Source of the DNA: Agrobacterium tumefaciens
GTDB lineage: Bacteria > Pseudomonadota > Alphaproteobacteria > Rhizobiales > Rhizobiaceae
Length of the DNA stretch: 64,000 nucleotides
Direction: 5' to 3'
NCBI RefSeq assembly: GCF_000834635.1
Contig: NZ_JXQV01000015.1
Location: forward strand, 1 to 64,000
Part shown: one piece after another, positions 6,743 to 14,666 of the stretch
Layout of the letters: every line of letters begins with the position of its first letter
How positions within the stretch are numbered: the stretch's first letter is position 1
Notes under the pieces: model-generated
Database searches by the model: none
The model's input: the letters and a program-made list of their open reading frames with translations, nothing else
Told to the model about the DNA's origin: nothing
Made by a program: the position numbers and the translations under genes

Positions 6743-8014
6743 TTAGTCCAAACTAATGATTTTAGTCGGCAAGAATTTCTCCAGTTTTTTCAATCCAGAG
6801 ACCATGCCTTTGCCTGACTTCGGCGTTCCAATCGTGCTCTTTAACCAGCACTCCTTCTTTTGCTTTATGTAGGTAAAAGCAACGCACTGCTTCTCATCGA
6901 TGCAAGCCAGACGGCATTCAAGAGGTGTCCTTGCAGAACCTTCTGGCCGCCGAGACAGATCACCGCCGGTCAAATCTACATCATCATAGAGGGCTGATTG
7001 CGGATCGATCGTTCCAAGCGTGATAGCCGATGGATCTGGCTCTGCTCCGCTAAGGAATCGTCCGGAAAACGCAACGCTATTTCCGTCGGCTCGTCCCGCG
7101 CTTGATTTTAGGAAACAGTTCGGACCTCTCTTAATTTTCGGATTAGCATTGTATGTGAAGGCCTTGCATTGTCCGTTCAAAGCTAAGCAGCTCTGGGCAC
7201 ATTCGCCAGCATCAGACGCCCGCATAGCTGAAATATCGTCCCCAAAAAGGTCAAGGCCGGTGTAGACAGCGATACGGTTGGGGCGTCGTGTAAACTCTTC
7301 AAGCGTTGATAGCTTCGCGTGCTGATTTGCATCAGCTGTTGACGAAGCGGCGGCTGTGTCTCCTAACGTCTTCGTCTTTCTCGTTATGTTATCGGAATTT
7401 GTTCCAGAGACTGCGGCTGGTGTTTCAGCCAAAGTTGGCGTAGGCGATTGCTCTCCGGTTTTGCGGTTGAGCTTGTATTTCTCGACTTCTTCCAAACTGA
7501 ATATATGCATATCGCCAGGTGGTGTTTTGAACATGACATGCATAACATCGACTGGCGTGCCAAACCGATTAAGAACTTCGATGATATCGGAGATTGCTAG
7601 CTGCGCGCCAACAAGGTCGGGTGCGTCCGACGAAATCTGATGAACGCCTAAAGCACCGTCGACCTTCCGTTCATCTCCTGCGAGGAACACGAAAGAACAC
7701 GCGGACAGGCATTTGCTCTCTTTCGAAATGTAGGTCGCCAGCTTGCGTTGATGGATATCGTCAGCGATGAGCAAACCCATCTGCACATTGCCACCGGGGC
7801 TATTCAGAGTCACGAGCTTGGCATTCGGTGTCGCCTGAAGCGCACGGCGGAAATTCAGACCTGAGTTCACATCAATGTCGCCATTCAAGGCAATGACGCC
7901 CGGATTTTCGTCATCAATTTTGAACGGACCAAAGGACTTTTCACCGGCGACTGCGCCAGAGAGCGGTGCCAATGAAATAAAGATAGCCGCAATGAAGCGA
8001 AGAAATCCGCGCAT
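6743..8014 (-). CDS. periplasmic ClpP-like serine protease with two PAN/Apple domains
   Basis: A 423-residue exported protein. The start at 8014 gives a clean signal peptide (MRGFLRFIAAIFISLAPLSGAVAG). Residues ~30-185 resemble the ClpP/crotonase-fold periplasmic proteins of COG3904: LNSPGGNVQMG, then SACSFVFLAG where the serine would be the nucleophile, and GVHQIS, where His is expected. A low-complexity linker leads to two PAN/Apple-like modules (ECAQSCLALNGQCKAFTYN..CFLKSSAG; ECRLACIDEKQCVAFTY..CWLKSTIG) that probably bind protein or sugar. The tandem PAN modules behind a ClpP-like domain are the odd point. Substrate unknown. Confidence 0.72.
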   Translation of the reverse strand: MRGFLRFIAAIFISLAPLSGAVAGEKSFGPFKIDDENPGVIALNGDIDVNSGLNFRRALQATPNAKLVTLNSPGGNVQMGLLIADDIHQRKLATYISKESKCLSACSFVFLAGDERKVDGALGVHQISSDAPDLVGAQLAISDIIEVLNRFGTPVDVMHVMFKTPPGDMHIFSLEEVEKYKLNRKTGEQSPTPTLAETPAAVSGTNSDNITRKTKTLGDTAAASSTADANQHAKLSTLEEFTRRPNRIAVYTGLDLFGDDISAMRASDAGECAQSCLALNGQCKAFTYNANPKIKRGPNCFLKSSAGRADGNSVAFSGRFLSGAEPDPSAITLGTIDPQSALYDDVDLTGGDLSRRPEGSARTPLECRLACIDEKQCVAFTYIKQKKECWLKSTIGTPKSGKGMVSGLKKLEKFLPTKIISLD

Positions 8015-8138
8015 ATATGACACCCTGTTACCCGGCCCCATCAAACTATACTGAAGCCCCGCGCGCAAGATGCACAATCACTAATGGTCTGCAACTTTTG
8101 ATCGCGGTTAATGTGCATCGCCCCGTGCCGGGATAATC

Positions 8139-8239
8139 CTTGGCACCCCTTTAGGGGCATCCTACGCATGAGCTCGAATACCAATTGGAGGCTGCATGGC
8201 AACGCTTAGAAAACTCAGAGGACGCTGGCAAGCACAGGT
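8139..8239 (+). repeat. integrase-start repeat, copy B (intact gene)
   Basis: This is the reference copy, spanning 57 bp before and 44 bp into the intact integrase gene at 8196. The upstream part includes the inverted repeat CCCCTTTAGGGG and GGCATCCTACGC, then TTGGAGG as Shine-Dalgarno. Copies A, C and D keep the same 57-bp spacing from the first conserved position to the ATG. Confidence 0.85.
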
Positions 8240-9188
8240 GCGCAGGCGCGGGATGAAGCCACGTTGCAAATCATTCGACACGAAGATCGAAGCCGAGAAG
8301 TGGGCGCGCGATCTGGAAGCCCAGGTCGATCGCTTCGGCGCCGCCCCGGATACGAAGATCCTCGAAAGCACAACGCTCGGACAACTTCTCGAACGCTACC
8401 AGCAAGAGGTATCGCCTCTCAAACGCGGTTCCGTCCAGGAGATACAACGCATCGACGTTTTGCGTCGCCACGATCTAGCTTACCGGACAATGATCGGTCT
8501 GAGCCAGCAGGACATTGCGTCATTCAGGGATGAACGCCTGCAATCCGTAGCTCCATCTACGACCGTCAGAGAGCTTGCCATTCTCAGCCATGTGCTCGAG
8601 GTCGCTATGCGTGATTGGGGTCTGCCGCTTGCAAAGAATGTCGTGAAGCTTGTGCGCCGTCCGGTCATCCGTAACGAACGGAGCCGACGTCTGACCGGCA
8701 ACGAAGAGCAGCGTCTTCTCGACGCATGCGACAGCGGCAAGATCCCATTCCTGAATACGCTTTTGATCCTCGCCATTGAGACAGGGATGCGTCGTGGAGA
8801 GCTTCTTGGATTAAAGTGGACGGATTTCTCACACAATCGCCGAGTGCTGTCGCTTGCTCTCACCAAAAACGGTTCTGGTCGTGACGTGCCGCTTTCACAA
8901 CGAGCATTCGATGCGCTGATGGCTTGGAGACAGCATACTGATATAGATCCATCTACCATCTTTCCAATGCGTGCCGGGACGCTAGAACAGGCGTGGAGAA
9001 GGCTGCTTACACGCTCCGGTGTGACAGCGTTGCGTTTCCATGATCTGCGTCACGAGGGCGTCAGCCGCTTATTCGAACGTGGTCTCAACGTGATTGAGGT
9101 AAGCAGCATCAGCGGTCACAAGGAGATGCGCATGCTAAAGCGCTACACTCATTTGAGCGCCGACGATCTCGTGGCTCGCCTAGGGTAG
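8196..9188 (+). CDS. tyrosine recombinase / phage-type integrase
   Basis: A 330-residue tyrosine recombinase. Residues 1-50 form the arm/AP2-like N-terminus (MATLRKLRGRWQAQVRRRG), followed by a core-binding domain to ~160 and a catalytic domain. Catalytic residues are visible: R199 (TGMRRGELLGL), K224 (LTKNGSGR), H282 and R285 (FHDLRHEG), H308 (SGHKEM), and the nucleophile Y317 (KRYTHLS). It should cut and rejoin DNA at att sites. Fragments of its own 5' end at 4932, 24120 and 25739 suggest that the recombination site lies in or beside the start of the gene. TTGGAGG lies about 8 bp before the ATG. Confidence 0.93.
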   Translation: MATLRKLRGRWQAQVRRRGMKPRCKSFDTKIEAEKWARDLEAQVDRFGAAPDTKILESTTLGQLLERYQQEVSPLKRGSVQEIQRIDVLRRHDLAYRTMIGLSQQDIASFRDERLQSVAPSTTVRELAILSHVLEVAMRDWGLPLAKNVVKLVRRPVIRNERSRRLTGNEEQRLLDACDSGKIPFLNTLLILAIETGMRRGELLGLKWTDFSHNRRVLSLALTKNGSGRDVPLSQRAFDALMAWRQHTDIDPSTIFPMRAGTLEQAWRRLLTRSGVTALRFHDLRHEGVSRLFERGLNVIEVSSISGHKEMRMLKRYTHLSADDLVARLG

Positions 9189-9198
9189 ATCGATCTAC
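9185..9198. repeat. 14-bp perfect palindrome at the integrase stop
   Basis: GTAGATCGATCTAC overlaps the integrase stop codon. The identical 14-mer occurs again at 11695-11708, just after another gene. There is no T-run, so a simple terminator is unlikely. Confidence 0.6.
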
Positions 9199-10132
9199 CA
9201 GAAAATCGCAATATCGGTTCGGGCGCTTTCGCCCGGACGGCAAGTGAAGTCCTAGGAAAAATCGTCTCGTTCGAAGGGGATGCCTTGGGTTGCCACACAG
9301 GGTCCGAAATCCTATCCACCTCTCCTGTTGATAGCTTCAGACCTTTACATTCTGACAACTTAGCCGCCTGTTTGCTGCTAAAACAGGTGTCGTCAGGTGA
9401 GAAGTGGCTTGGGCAGAAGGCATCGACTTTCTTATGCAAGATAAGGCATTTATTGGCCCTATCTTTACGTCAGATTGACGCAGAAGTCTGGATTTTGGGA
9501 TTTATCTCTCAGTTACGGCTTATTTTCCCGCGTAGACTATTGCGATGCGCGTGAGAACGCTCTTTTCATTCTTCACGTTCAGCAAAAAAAACCCTCGCTA
9601 CCACCTGGTCCTTCAAGAACATCTTATGGCATCGATCACCGTCCCGGAATTTTTAGAACGCTTTTCTTCTATTGCTTTCAATCAAAAAACATAATGCTAA
9701 ATCTATTTCTGTAATAACTGCGGAATAGAGCTATCCCCCCTCCCTTGAAACTTAAGCATAAAGCTAAGGCTAGAAGCCTAAGTCGAACATGAATATTGGT
9801 CGACCGTTTCAAGGGAGGGAGGATACATTGTAAATCTGCGTTTACAGAGAGCTAAAGCAAATAGCGTAATCTACGCGGAAGGCGGATGCCGTTTTCCTTC
9901 CATAGTGCCGTATCCGAGACACTTTCGTATCTCCATCGGTTAGTCACAGCACAAAGTGCCGAGACTGCATTCCTTGCAAGCATACGTCTCAACCGGCAAG
10001 GAATTTCGGGATGTGGTCCACGCCGGAGAGGCGACCACACAGGGCCCGAATCTTTTCGTGTCCATTCGTGCAAGTGCACAGGCGACGAAGCATATAGGCT
10101 GTCCATGACATCTGGTCACGGGGGCGCGCTAC
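9199..10132. other. long non-coding stretch after the integrase
   Basis: About 930 bp without a convincing gene. Possible reading frames on either strand have no recognisable family pattern or Shine-Dalgarno. The one strong structure is the long inverted repeat at 9738-9819, given separately. Confidence 0.5.
9738..9819. ncRNA. candidate structured RNA with 14-bp closing stem
   Basis: CCCTCCCTTGAAAC (9738-9751) pairs perfectly with GTTTCAAGGGAGGG (9806-9819), closing a 54-nt interior. The interior has a further small hairpin (AAGGCT-AGA-AGCCTA) and the self-complementary GGTCGACC. The outer stem carries a CCUCCC/GGGAGG strand that could mimic or mask a Shine-Dalgarno. It may be a small RNA, a large operator or the end of a mobile element; strand is unknown. 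Confidence 0.4.
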
Positions 10133-10303
10133 ATGCTTACTTCCCTTCATGTCTCGAACCATGACGTTGCCATCGCAACAAAGGATGGCTTGGACGCTGA
10201 TTATGTGGCTGTGGGGATCGGACCCAAGGCCTCCGAGAAATTCATCTCCGAAGTGATTGGCTTCAGAGAAGATCGAAATAGAGTTCGACTAGTATTACTA
10301 TAG
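10133..10303 (+). CDS. possible small protein, unrecognised
   Basis: A 56-residue frame starting MLTSLHVSNHDVAIATKDG and ending DRNRVRLVLL. Codon use and the amphipathic middle (PKASEKFISEVIGF) look protein-like, but I recognise no family and no Shine-Dalgarno. It could also be a C-terminal fragment of a larger gene. Confidence 0.3.
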   Translation: MLTSLHVSNHDVAIATKDGLDADYVAVGIGPKASEKFISEVIGFREDRNRVRLVLL

Positions 10304-10445
10304 CAGTTTTTTCGAGCGATTATGATTAAATTTCGCAATTTTCGTATTCAAATTGCAATATTCGTCGGTCGCGGAAATAAACGTCATACCGACTCACCTG
10401 CGAGCGTTCGCTTGATGCCACATAATTCATCATCCGAAGCGACCC

Positions 10446-10474
10446 AGCCAGCCAGCGCCCATCCCTGAGTCAAA
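10446..10474. repeat. 29-bp direct repeat, copy 1
   Basis: The pattern AGCCAGCCAGC, seven unmatched bases, then CCTGAGTCAAA, recurs exactly at 12325-12353. This copy covers the resolvase stop codon. Together the two copies bracket a 1.9-kb block holding the resolvase and two further genes. Confidence 0.6.
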
Positions 10475-11051
10475 GAGAGCCATTCAGACGCTGAGCGTCG
10501 ACCTTAAGAGTTCGAAGCAATGTCCGGGGATGGATACCGTGCTTCTTGGCGATGGCTTCGACGGTAGCGGAGCCGCTGGCAAGAGCCTGTCGAGCATCCT
10601 GGCGCTGAGCACCGGTCATTGCAGGACGGCGACCAATCTGGCTACCGCGTGACCGAGCGGCAGCCATTCCGGCCTTGGTTCTTTCGCTGATGAGCGATCT
10701 CTCAAATTCCGCCATGCTCGCAAGAACATGCAGGAGAAGACGACCTCCGGGTGTGCTGGTGTCCAAGCTCTCGCTCAACGACCGGAACTCGACACCACGT
10801 TCATTGAGATTGCGGATGAGTTTCAATAGTTCGAAAAGCGAGCGCCCCAGACGGTCGAGGCGCCAGACGACGATGGTATCTCCGCGACGGAGCTTTCGAA
10901 GCAGGCGTGTCAGACCCGGTCTCGTGAAATCAGCGCCGGAATATCCTTCATCGGTAAGGACATCGGTGCATCCCGCCGCACTCAGCGCCGACATTTGCAG
11001 GTCAAGACTTTGCTCTACGGTGCTGACACGGGCATATCCGAAAGTGATCAT
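10470..11051 (-). CDS. serine resolvase/invertase
   Basis: A 193-residue small serine recombinase of the Tn3-resolvase/invertase type. The nucleophile S10 is in ITFGYARVSTVEQS. The segments VLTDEGYSGADFTRPGL, VWRLDRLGRSL, and MAEFERSLISERTKAGMAAARSRG are the usual active-site and E-helix blocks. A C-terminal helix-turn-helix (ASGSATVEAIAKKHGIHPRTLLRTL) reads DNA. I start at 11051 because that gives the canonical N-terminus; an upstream frame to 11081 adds ten unconserved residues. It resolves or inverts DNA at res sites; none was identified, but the short repeat at its 3' end (10446) may be relevant. Confidence 0.9.
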   Translation of the reverse strand: MITFGYARVSTVEQSLDLQMSALSAAGCTDVLTDEGYSGADFTRPGLTRLLRKLRRGDTIVVWRLDRLGRSLFELLKLIRNLNERGVEFRSLSESLDTSTPGGRLLLHVLASMAEFERSLISERTKAGMAAARSRGSQIGRRPAMTGAQRQDARQALASGSATVEAIAKKHGIHPRTLLRTLKVDAQRLNGSL

Positions 11052-11273
11052 TTGATCTGTCTCCTGACTTAACCGGTGCAATTAATCCGTGCATCTTACG
11101 CGCCAAACCATTGAAATAAAGGAACCTTTTTGTGCAGCGTGGCTTTTCTGTTGACCAAGTAGGCGGCTCAGAAGGATTTCAACACTTTAACTTCGCTCGC
11201 CATATCGTCGGTTCGTTATGACGGAACCCTTCCCTTTCGTGCGGTTCATCACGACGAACTCACCGGAGGCTCT

Positions 11274-11687
11274 ATGCGGCTTTGGATCCAGTTTTACAGC
11301 ATTCAGAACGCCAGAAGCCTCTTGCGACCGGTAGTTATCGCTAGCCTAATGATGAGCGGCGCGCCAGCATTCGCCGGTCCACTAGACACAGCTTACGCGA
11401 ATGCAATGGTCCCATACGTTGTCCTAAAGCGTGGCACGGTAGAGTGCGGGAAACCAGCTGGTGAGCACCTTGCCTATAAGGCTCGCCTTCTCAACATCCT
11501 GGGTCGCATCCCCAACATTGATCTGGTTGCCGCTGACCGAGAGATTGAGCGCGCCTTCGAGCGTGAAGCGCCGAGACCGCGTTACTCAGAGTGTTCAGAA
11601 ACACTGTTGGACCTATACAAAATCATGTCAGGCAAAAGTGCAGAAATGGCTCTTCAGCATCTGTCCGAAACAGTGCGGGATCATTGA
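11274..11687 (+). CDS. predicted secreted protein, unknown function
   Basis: A 137-residue protein with a long signal peptide (basic start, LRPVVIASLMMSGAPAFA, cleavage probably after AFA at ~34). The mature part of ~100 residues has two cysteines (TVECGKPAGEH; RYSECSETLLDLY) and a conserved-looking helical end (MSGKSAEMALQHLSETV). GGAGG lies about 6 bp before the ATG. No family is recognised. It is transcribed away from the resolvase, and the 14-bp palindrome at 11695 follows its stop by 7 bp. Confidence 0.6.
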   Translation: MRLWIQFYSIQNARSLLRPVVIASLMMSGAPAFAGPLDTAYANAMVPYVVLKRGTVECGKPAGEHLAYKARLLNILGRIPNIDLVAADREIERAFEREAPRPRYSECSETLLDLYKIMSGKSAEMALQHLSETVRDH

Positions 11688-11694
11688 TGGGACC

Positions 11695-11708
11695 GTAGAT
11701 CGATCTAC
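11695..11708. repeat. 14-bp perfect palindrome, second copy
   Basis: GTAGATCGATCTAC, identical to 9185-9198 and again placed right after a + strand stop codon. It also faces the 3' end of the minus-strand gene at 11715. Confidence 0.6.
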
Positions 11709-11714
11709 TAATAA

Positions 11715-12203
11715 TCAAACATGTTTGTTCTTATCCAGCCAGATTTCAATCTGTGCTAACACGTTTGGCTGTAATCGGTGATTGCTTCTCAAAGCACTTC
11801 CTAGAGAAGCGTTCAGCCGCTTTAAACCCATCTCAGCCATCACATCACCCATCTTCAAATTTCGTTTTGCGATGATCGTAGTGATACGCAGCTTTGCCCA
11901 CGGCTGAAGCCGTCGATTTACTGCCATTGAATGTATCGTCCCAGACGGAACAAGAGCTGCACCTACTGAACCGGCTTGCGACGCAACCCACTGTTCAAAT
12001 TCGTTTCGCTCGTTCGCACCGGCTTTCAACCATGCATTCTGGAGTTCATGCAGACGAGTCCTTGGCGTTTTCAGTCCCGCTGCTAATGCGGCTTCTGTGA
12101 CCGTCCGGTATATTCCATCCACCAAATCAGCGTAGATTCCCGGATGATCTCGGATCAAACGCTCTTCGTAGTAGGCTTTATCGCGTTTCTGTTTTTTCGG
12201 CAT
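11715..12203 (-). CDS. HTH-like protein, unknown function
   Basis: A 162-residue protein. The N-terminal half (KAYYEERLIRDHPGIYADLVDG, then TVTEAALAAGLKTPRTRLHELQNAWLKA) resembles a group of short alphaproteobacterial proteins that pair this motif with a DNA-binding tail. The C-terminal half (RNLKMGDVMAEMGLKRLNASLGSALRSNHRLQPNVLAQIE) has the spacing of a Cro/C1-like or homeodomain-like helix-turn-helix. It is probably a regulator. It lies between the resolvase and the restriction operon within the 29-bp repeats, so it may belong to the resolvase block. Confidence 0.55.
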   Translation of the reverse strand: MPKKQKRDKAYYEERLIRDHPGIYADLVDGIYRTVTEAALAAGLKTPRTRLHELQNAWLKAGANERNEFEQWVASQAGSVGAALVPSGTIHSMAVNRRLQPWAKLRITTIIAKRNLKMGDVMAEMGLKRLNASLGSALRSNHRLQPNVLAQIEIWLDKNKHV

Positions 12204-12324
12204 GTTTAATAAGGTCCGGAGCTAATCGCAGCAACTGGTAATCGCAACCTCGGGAAAACGCCAGAGCGACTCACAGACGCGCTCCGCATATCCAGAGCGA
12301 CAAAGGCGACGTCCAGCTGCACCA

Positions 12325-12353
12325 AGCCAGCCAGCAAGCTCTCCTGAGTCAAA
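12325..12353. repeat. 29-bp direct repeat, copy 2
   Basis: AGCCAGCCAGC-N7-CCTGAGTCAAA, matching 10446-10474 in both 11-bp halves and in spacing, with an unrelated 7-bp centre. Confidence 0.6.
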
Positions 12354-12383
12354 TAGCGCTACGCTAGAGCGAGCTTGTTCTTC

Positions 12384-12653
12384 TCAAGGGCGTCCCGCGC
12401 CCACCCCGCCCATTGATCCTGGGGTGGAAGCCAAAAACCAGCCGCCTATATCGTTGCCCACGACCTTAGCTTCGCCAGTTGCGGCGCATCCCGCGGTGAG
12501 TAAGCAGATCCATGCAGCCCGCTTTTCGTGGTCGCGCTCGCCAAGAACTACGGTCAACAGCTGAGGATTATGCCAGCCAATCTTTTGAAATAGGTCTGAA
12601 AGAACGCCGCTATCGACGGCACGCCGCCAAACCGGTGCACGAGAATCTGGCAC
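12384..12653 (-). CDS. possible 89-residue protein in frame after the helicase stop
   Basis: The helicase ends with TAG at 12656-12654 and the very next codon is GTG, in the same frame, opening 89 residues (PDSRAPVWRRAVDSGVL, LFQKIGWHNPQLLTVVLGE, AAWICLLTAGCAATGEAK). The composition looks coding, with a possible short hydrophobic helix (AAWICLLTAGCAA). It could be a separate protein translated by reinitiation, a C-terminal extension reached by amber readthrough, or the trace of a formerly longer helicase. No family is recognised. Confidence 0.35.
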   Translation of the reverse strand: MPDSRAPVWRRAVDSGVLSDLFQKIGWHNPQLLTVVLGERDHEKRAAWICLLTAGCAATGEAKVVGNDIGGWFLASTPGSMGGVGAGRP

Positions 12654-14663
12654 CTAGTCAATAAGATCCTGCAGGAATTCCGAAGGAGTTCCGCTCGCGG
12701 AAATCCATAGACGTTCGCGTGCCCGAGTCGCTGCGACGTAGAGCAAGTGACGCTCGGTATCGTAGATTTCTTTCAATGCTCTTTCGTCAATTGCCTCAAG
12801 CAATCTCCGCTCACTCGGCAGCACGTCGGCGTCGCAAGCTATGACCGCAACGGCGCGGAATTCCCGGCCCTTTGCATCATGCATGAGCATAACCTTAATG
12901 TTATGGTCGCTCGACGCGGCTATGGCGGTGTGAGCGCGCGCTAGCTCGGCTTCGGACCGAACAAGGAGGACGATAGTTTCAGGAACAATTCCTTGCTGCA
13001 GCCCCTCATCGATCCAGGTCGCGACAGCCGCGATTTCCTCGTCAGGCGTGTTGAACAGATGCAGGTCTGGCGGGGGACCATGAAACACGGAAGAGACACC
13101 TAATCTGCTATCCTCGCCACCGTCAGCTTCCAATAGGCGGGATGGTAACAGCAGGTCCGACTTCGAGCGGATCTGATGTGAAGTCCGGTAGTTCACCTTG
13201 AGGCTACGAGAACGCCCTTGGATGTCCACGCCTGCTGCCTTCCAGGGGAAAGGCGAGCGGAAGATGCGCTGGCCGATGTCTCCCGCGAAGAACAGGCCAT
13301 TCGGGCGGCCGCCTGCGATTGCCGCGATCAGGTGGAGTTCAGGAACAGAGATGTCCTGCGCTTCGTCCACCACGACGTGCGTGAATGGAGCCTCGCCCAG
13401 CTCTCTCGCCAGCCGGTGCATCAGACCAGCCTCTGTTTCCACACCGCGTTCATCCAGCGCTGCACGCACTCTGGCAAATACCTGCCACAACTCGTCACGG
13501 CGTGATGTAGCCATTCGCACCTTCCTGCCCAATCGCGGCAGATCACGATAGGTGTCCGCATCGCGGACTTCCCAGGCATCGACAATCAAACGCCATTCCT
13601 CGGCAAGAAAGGTTGGCGGGATATCTGTATTCTCTGCCGCCGCTGCCTGCTTCAGGAGGCCTGCCACGTCGGTATCGGAGGCGATCGTCATGTCTCCAAG
13701 GCGCTCCGCAGCCAGCCTGTGTGCAATATCAGAAAGAGTGCCAACGGTTATGCGCGGGGCGATTTCGGGATGATTGGCAGATAGACGGTCCAGCTTCCTG
13801 GCCAGCCCGTCCGCGAGTTGTGGTGAGAAGGTCGTTAGTAGAATGCGGTGCGTGGCGTTTTCTCCGGCCAGCCTCACCGACCGATGGAGCGCTACGACCG
13901 TCTTACCGGTGCCTGCAGACCCAATGACCCGGGCAGGTCCATTGAAGTTGCGCTCCACAAATTCGCGCTGGGCAGGATGGAGGAAGATCGCCCAATCCTC
14001 CCAAGGCGCATTGAGTGCAGCGGCGAGCTCCGCCTCGTCGCCCACAACCATGAAGCGCCTGCGGGCATCTGGGTGCGCGTAGCCTGTCTGGTCGCCTATG
14101 GCAATCCGGATGATTGGGACCTCACCTACGGCGGCAGCAAGCAAAGCCTCTTGCGCTTCGTCCGGCAGGTGACCAGCGATATCAAGCACCGTGTCTTCGG
14201 TCGCTTGCCTTACCGTGTTCAGCCAGTCCTGTGGCACGCCCCAGGTCAGGAGCGTGTCGTCGGCGACCTCAGCGAATATCTTCGGTTTACCAACTGCTTC
14301 TTCGACATATCGCCGAATAACCACTTCTTCGATGGTCTCACGCACCTCGACGATCTGTGCCGCCCCGGTTGTCGGATGCTCATCGACGCGCCGGCGCTGA
14401 GCCCAAATGTAGGCGTCATCGTGATGGTCGACATAGGCAAGGAGCGTGTTCCCTCCGCGTTTATGAAGGACGATGCGAATGTCCTTGTTGACACGAGCGG
14501 ACCAGAAGTCAGGATCCTGGCAGCGATCAATCCGATGAAGCGACAGACCGCGGCTTTCCGGATTCTGCTGGATGTCGAAAGCAGTGACTTTTACTGCCGC
14601 CTGCTCCTGTCCAGTCAGTTTGTCGAGGGCTTTGGTGAAGCTGGTCGCGATGAGGACAGTCAT
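12654..14663 (-). CDS. RelE-like/UvrD (SF1) helicase fusion
   Basis: A 669-residue protein. Residues 1-90 have the RelE/ParE toxin fold signature (FTKALDKLTGQEQAAVKV, DFWSARVNKDIRIVLHKRG, LLAYVDHHDDAYIWAQRR). A linker leads to an SF1A UvrD-like helicase: Walker A GSAGTGKT (248-255), VVVDEAQD, YRTSHQIR, and the late motif LLYVAATRARERLWISAS. It should be an ATP-driven 3'-5' DNA translocase. The RelE-like head may be a nuclease or a docking domain; whether its catalytic residues are active cannot be judged. It is the last certain gene of the restriction operon, 3 bp after the previous stop, so it probably works with the Res/Mod proteins. Confidence 0.85.
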   Translation of the reverse strand: MTVLIATSFTKALDKLTGQEQAAVKVTAFDIQQNPESRGLSLHRIDRCQDPDFWSARVNKDIRIVLHKRGGNTLLAYVDHHDDAYIWAQRRRVDEHPTTGAAQIVEVRETIEEVVIRRYVEEAVGKPKIFAEVADDTLLTWGVPQDWLNTVRQATEDTVLDIAGHLPDEAQEALLAAAVGEVPIIRIAIGDQTGYAHPDARRRFMVVGDEAELAAALNAPWEDWAIFLHPAQREFVERNFNGPARVIGSAGTGKTVVALHRSVRLAGENATHRILLTTFSPQLADGLARKLDRLSANHPEIAPRITVGTLSDIAHRLAAERLGDMTIASDTDVAGLLKQAAAAENTDIPPTFLAEEWRLIVDAWEVRDADTYRDLPRLGRKVRMATSRRDELWQVFARVRAALDERGVETEAGLMHRLARELGEAPFTHVVVDEAQDISVPELHLIAAIAGGRPNGLFFAGDIGQRIFRSPFPWKAAGVDIQGRSRSLKVNYRTSHQIRSKSDLLLPSRLLEADGGEDSRLGVSSVFHGPPPDLHLFNTPDEEIAAVATWIDEGLQQGIVPETIVLLVRSEAELARAHTAIAASSDHNIKVMLMHDAKGREFRAVAVIACDADVLPSERRLLEAIDERALKEIYDTERHLLYVAATRARERLWISASGTPSEFLQDLID

Positions 14664-14666
14664 CAG

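Noticed and set aside
9886-10164. Overlapping frames on both strands in the gene-free region after the integrase
   Set aside because: Neither has a recognisable motif, start signal or protein-like composition.
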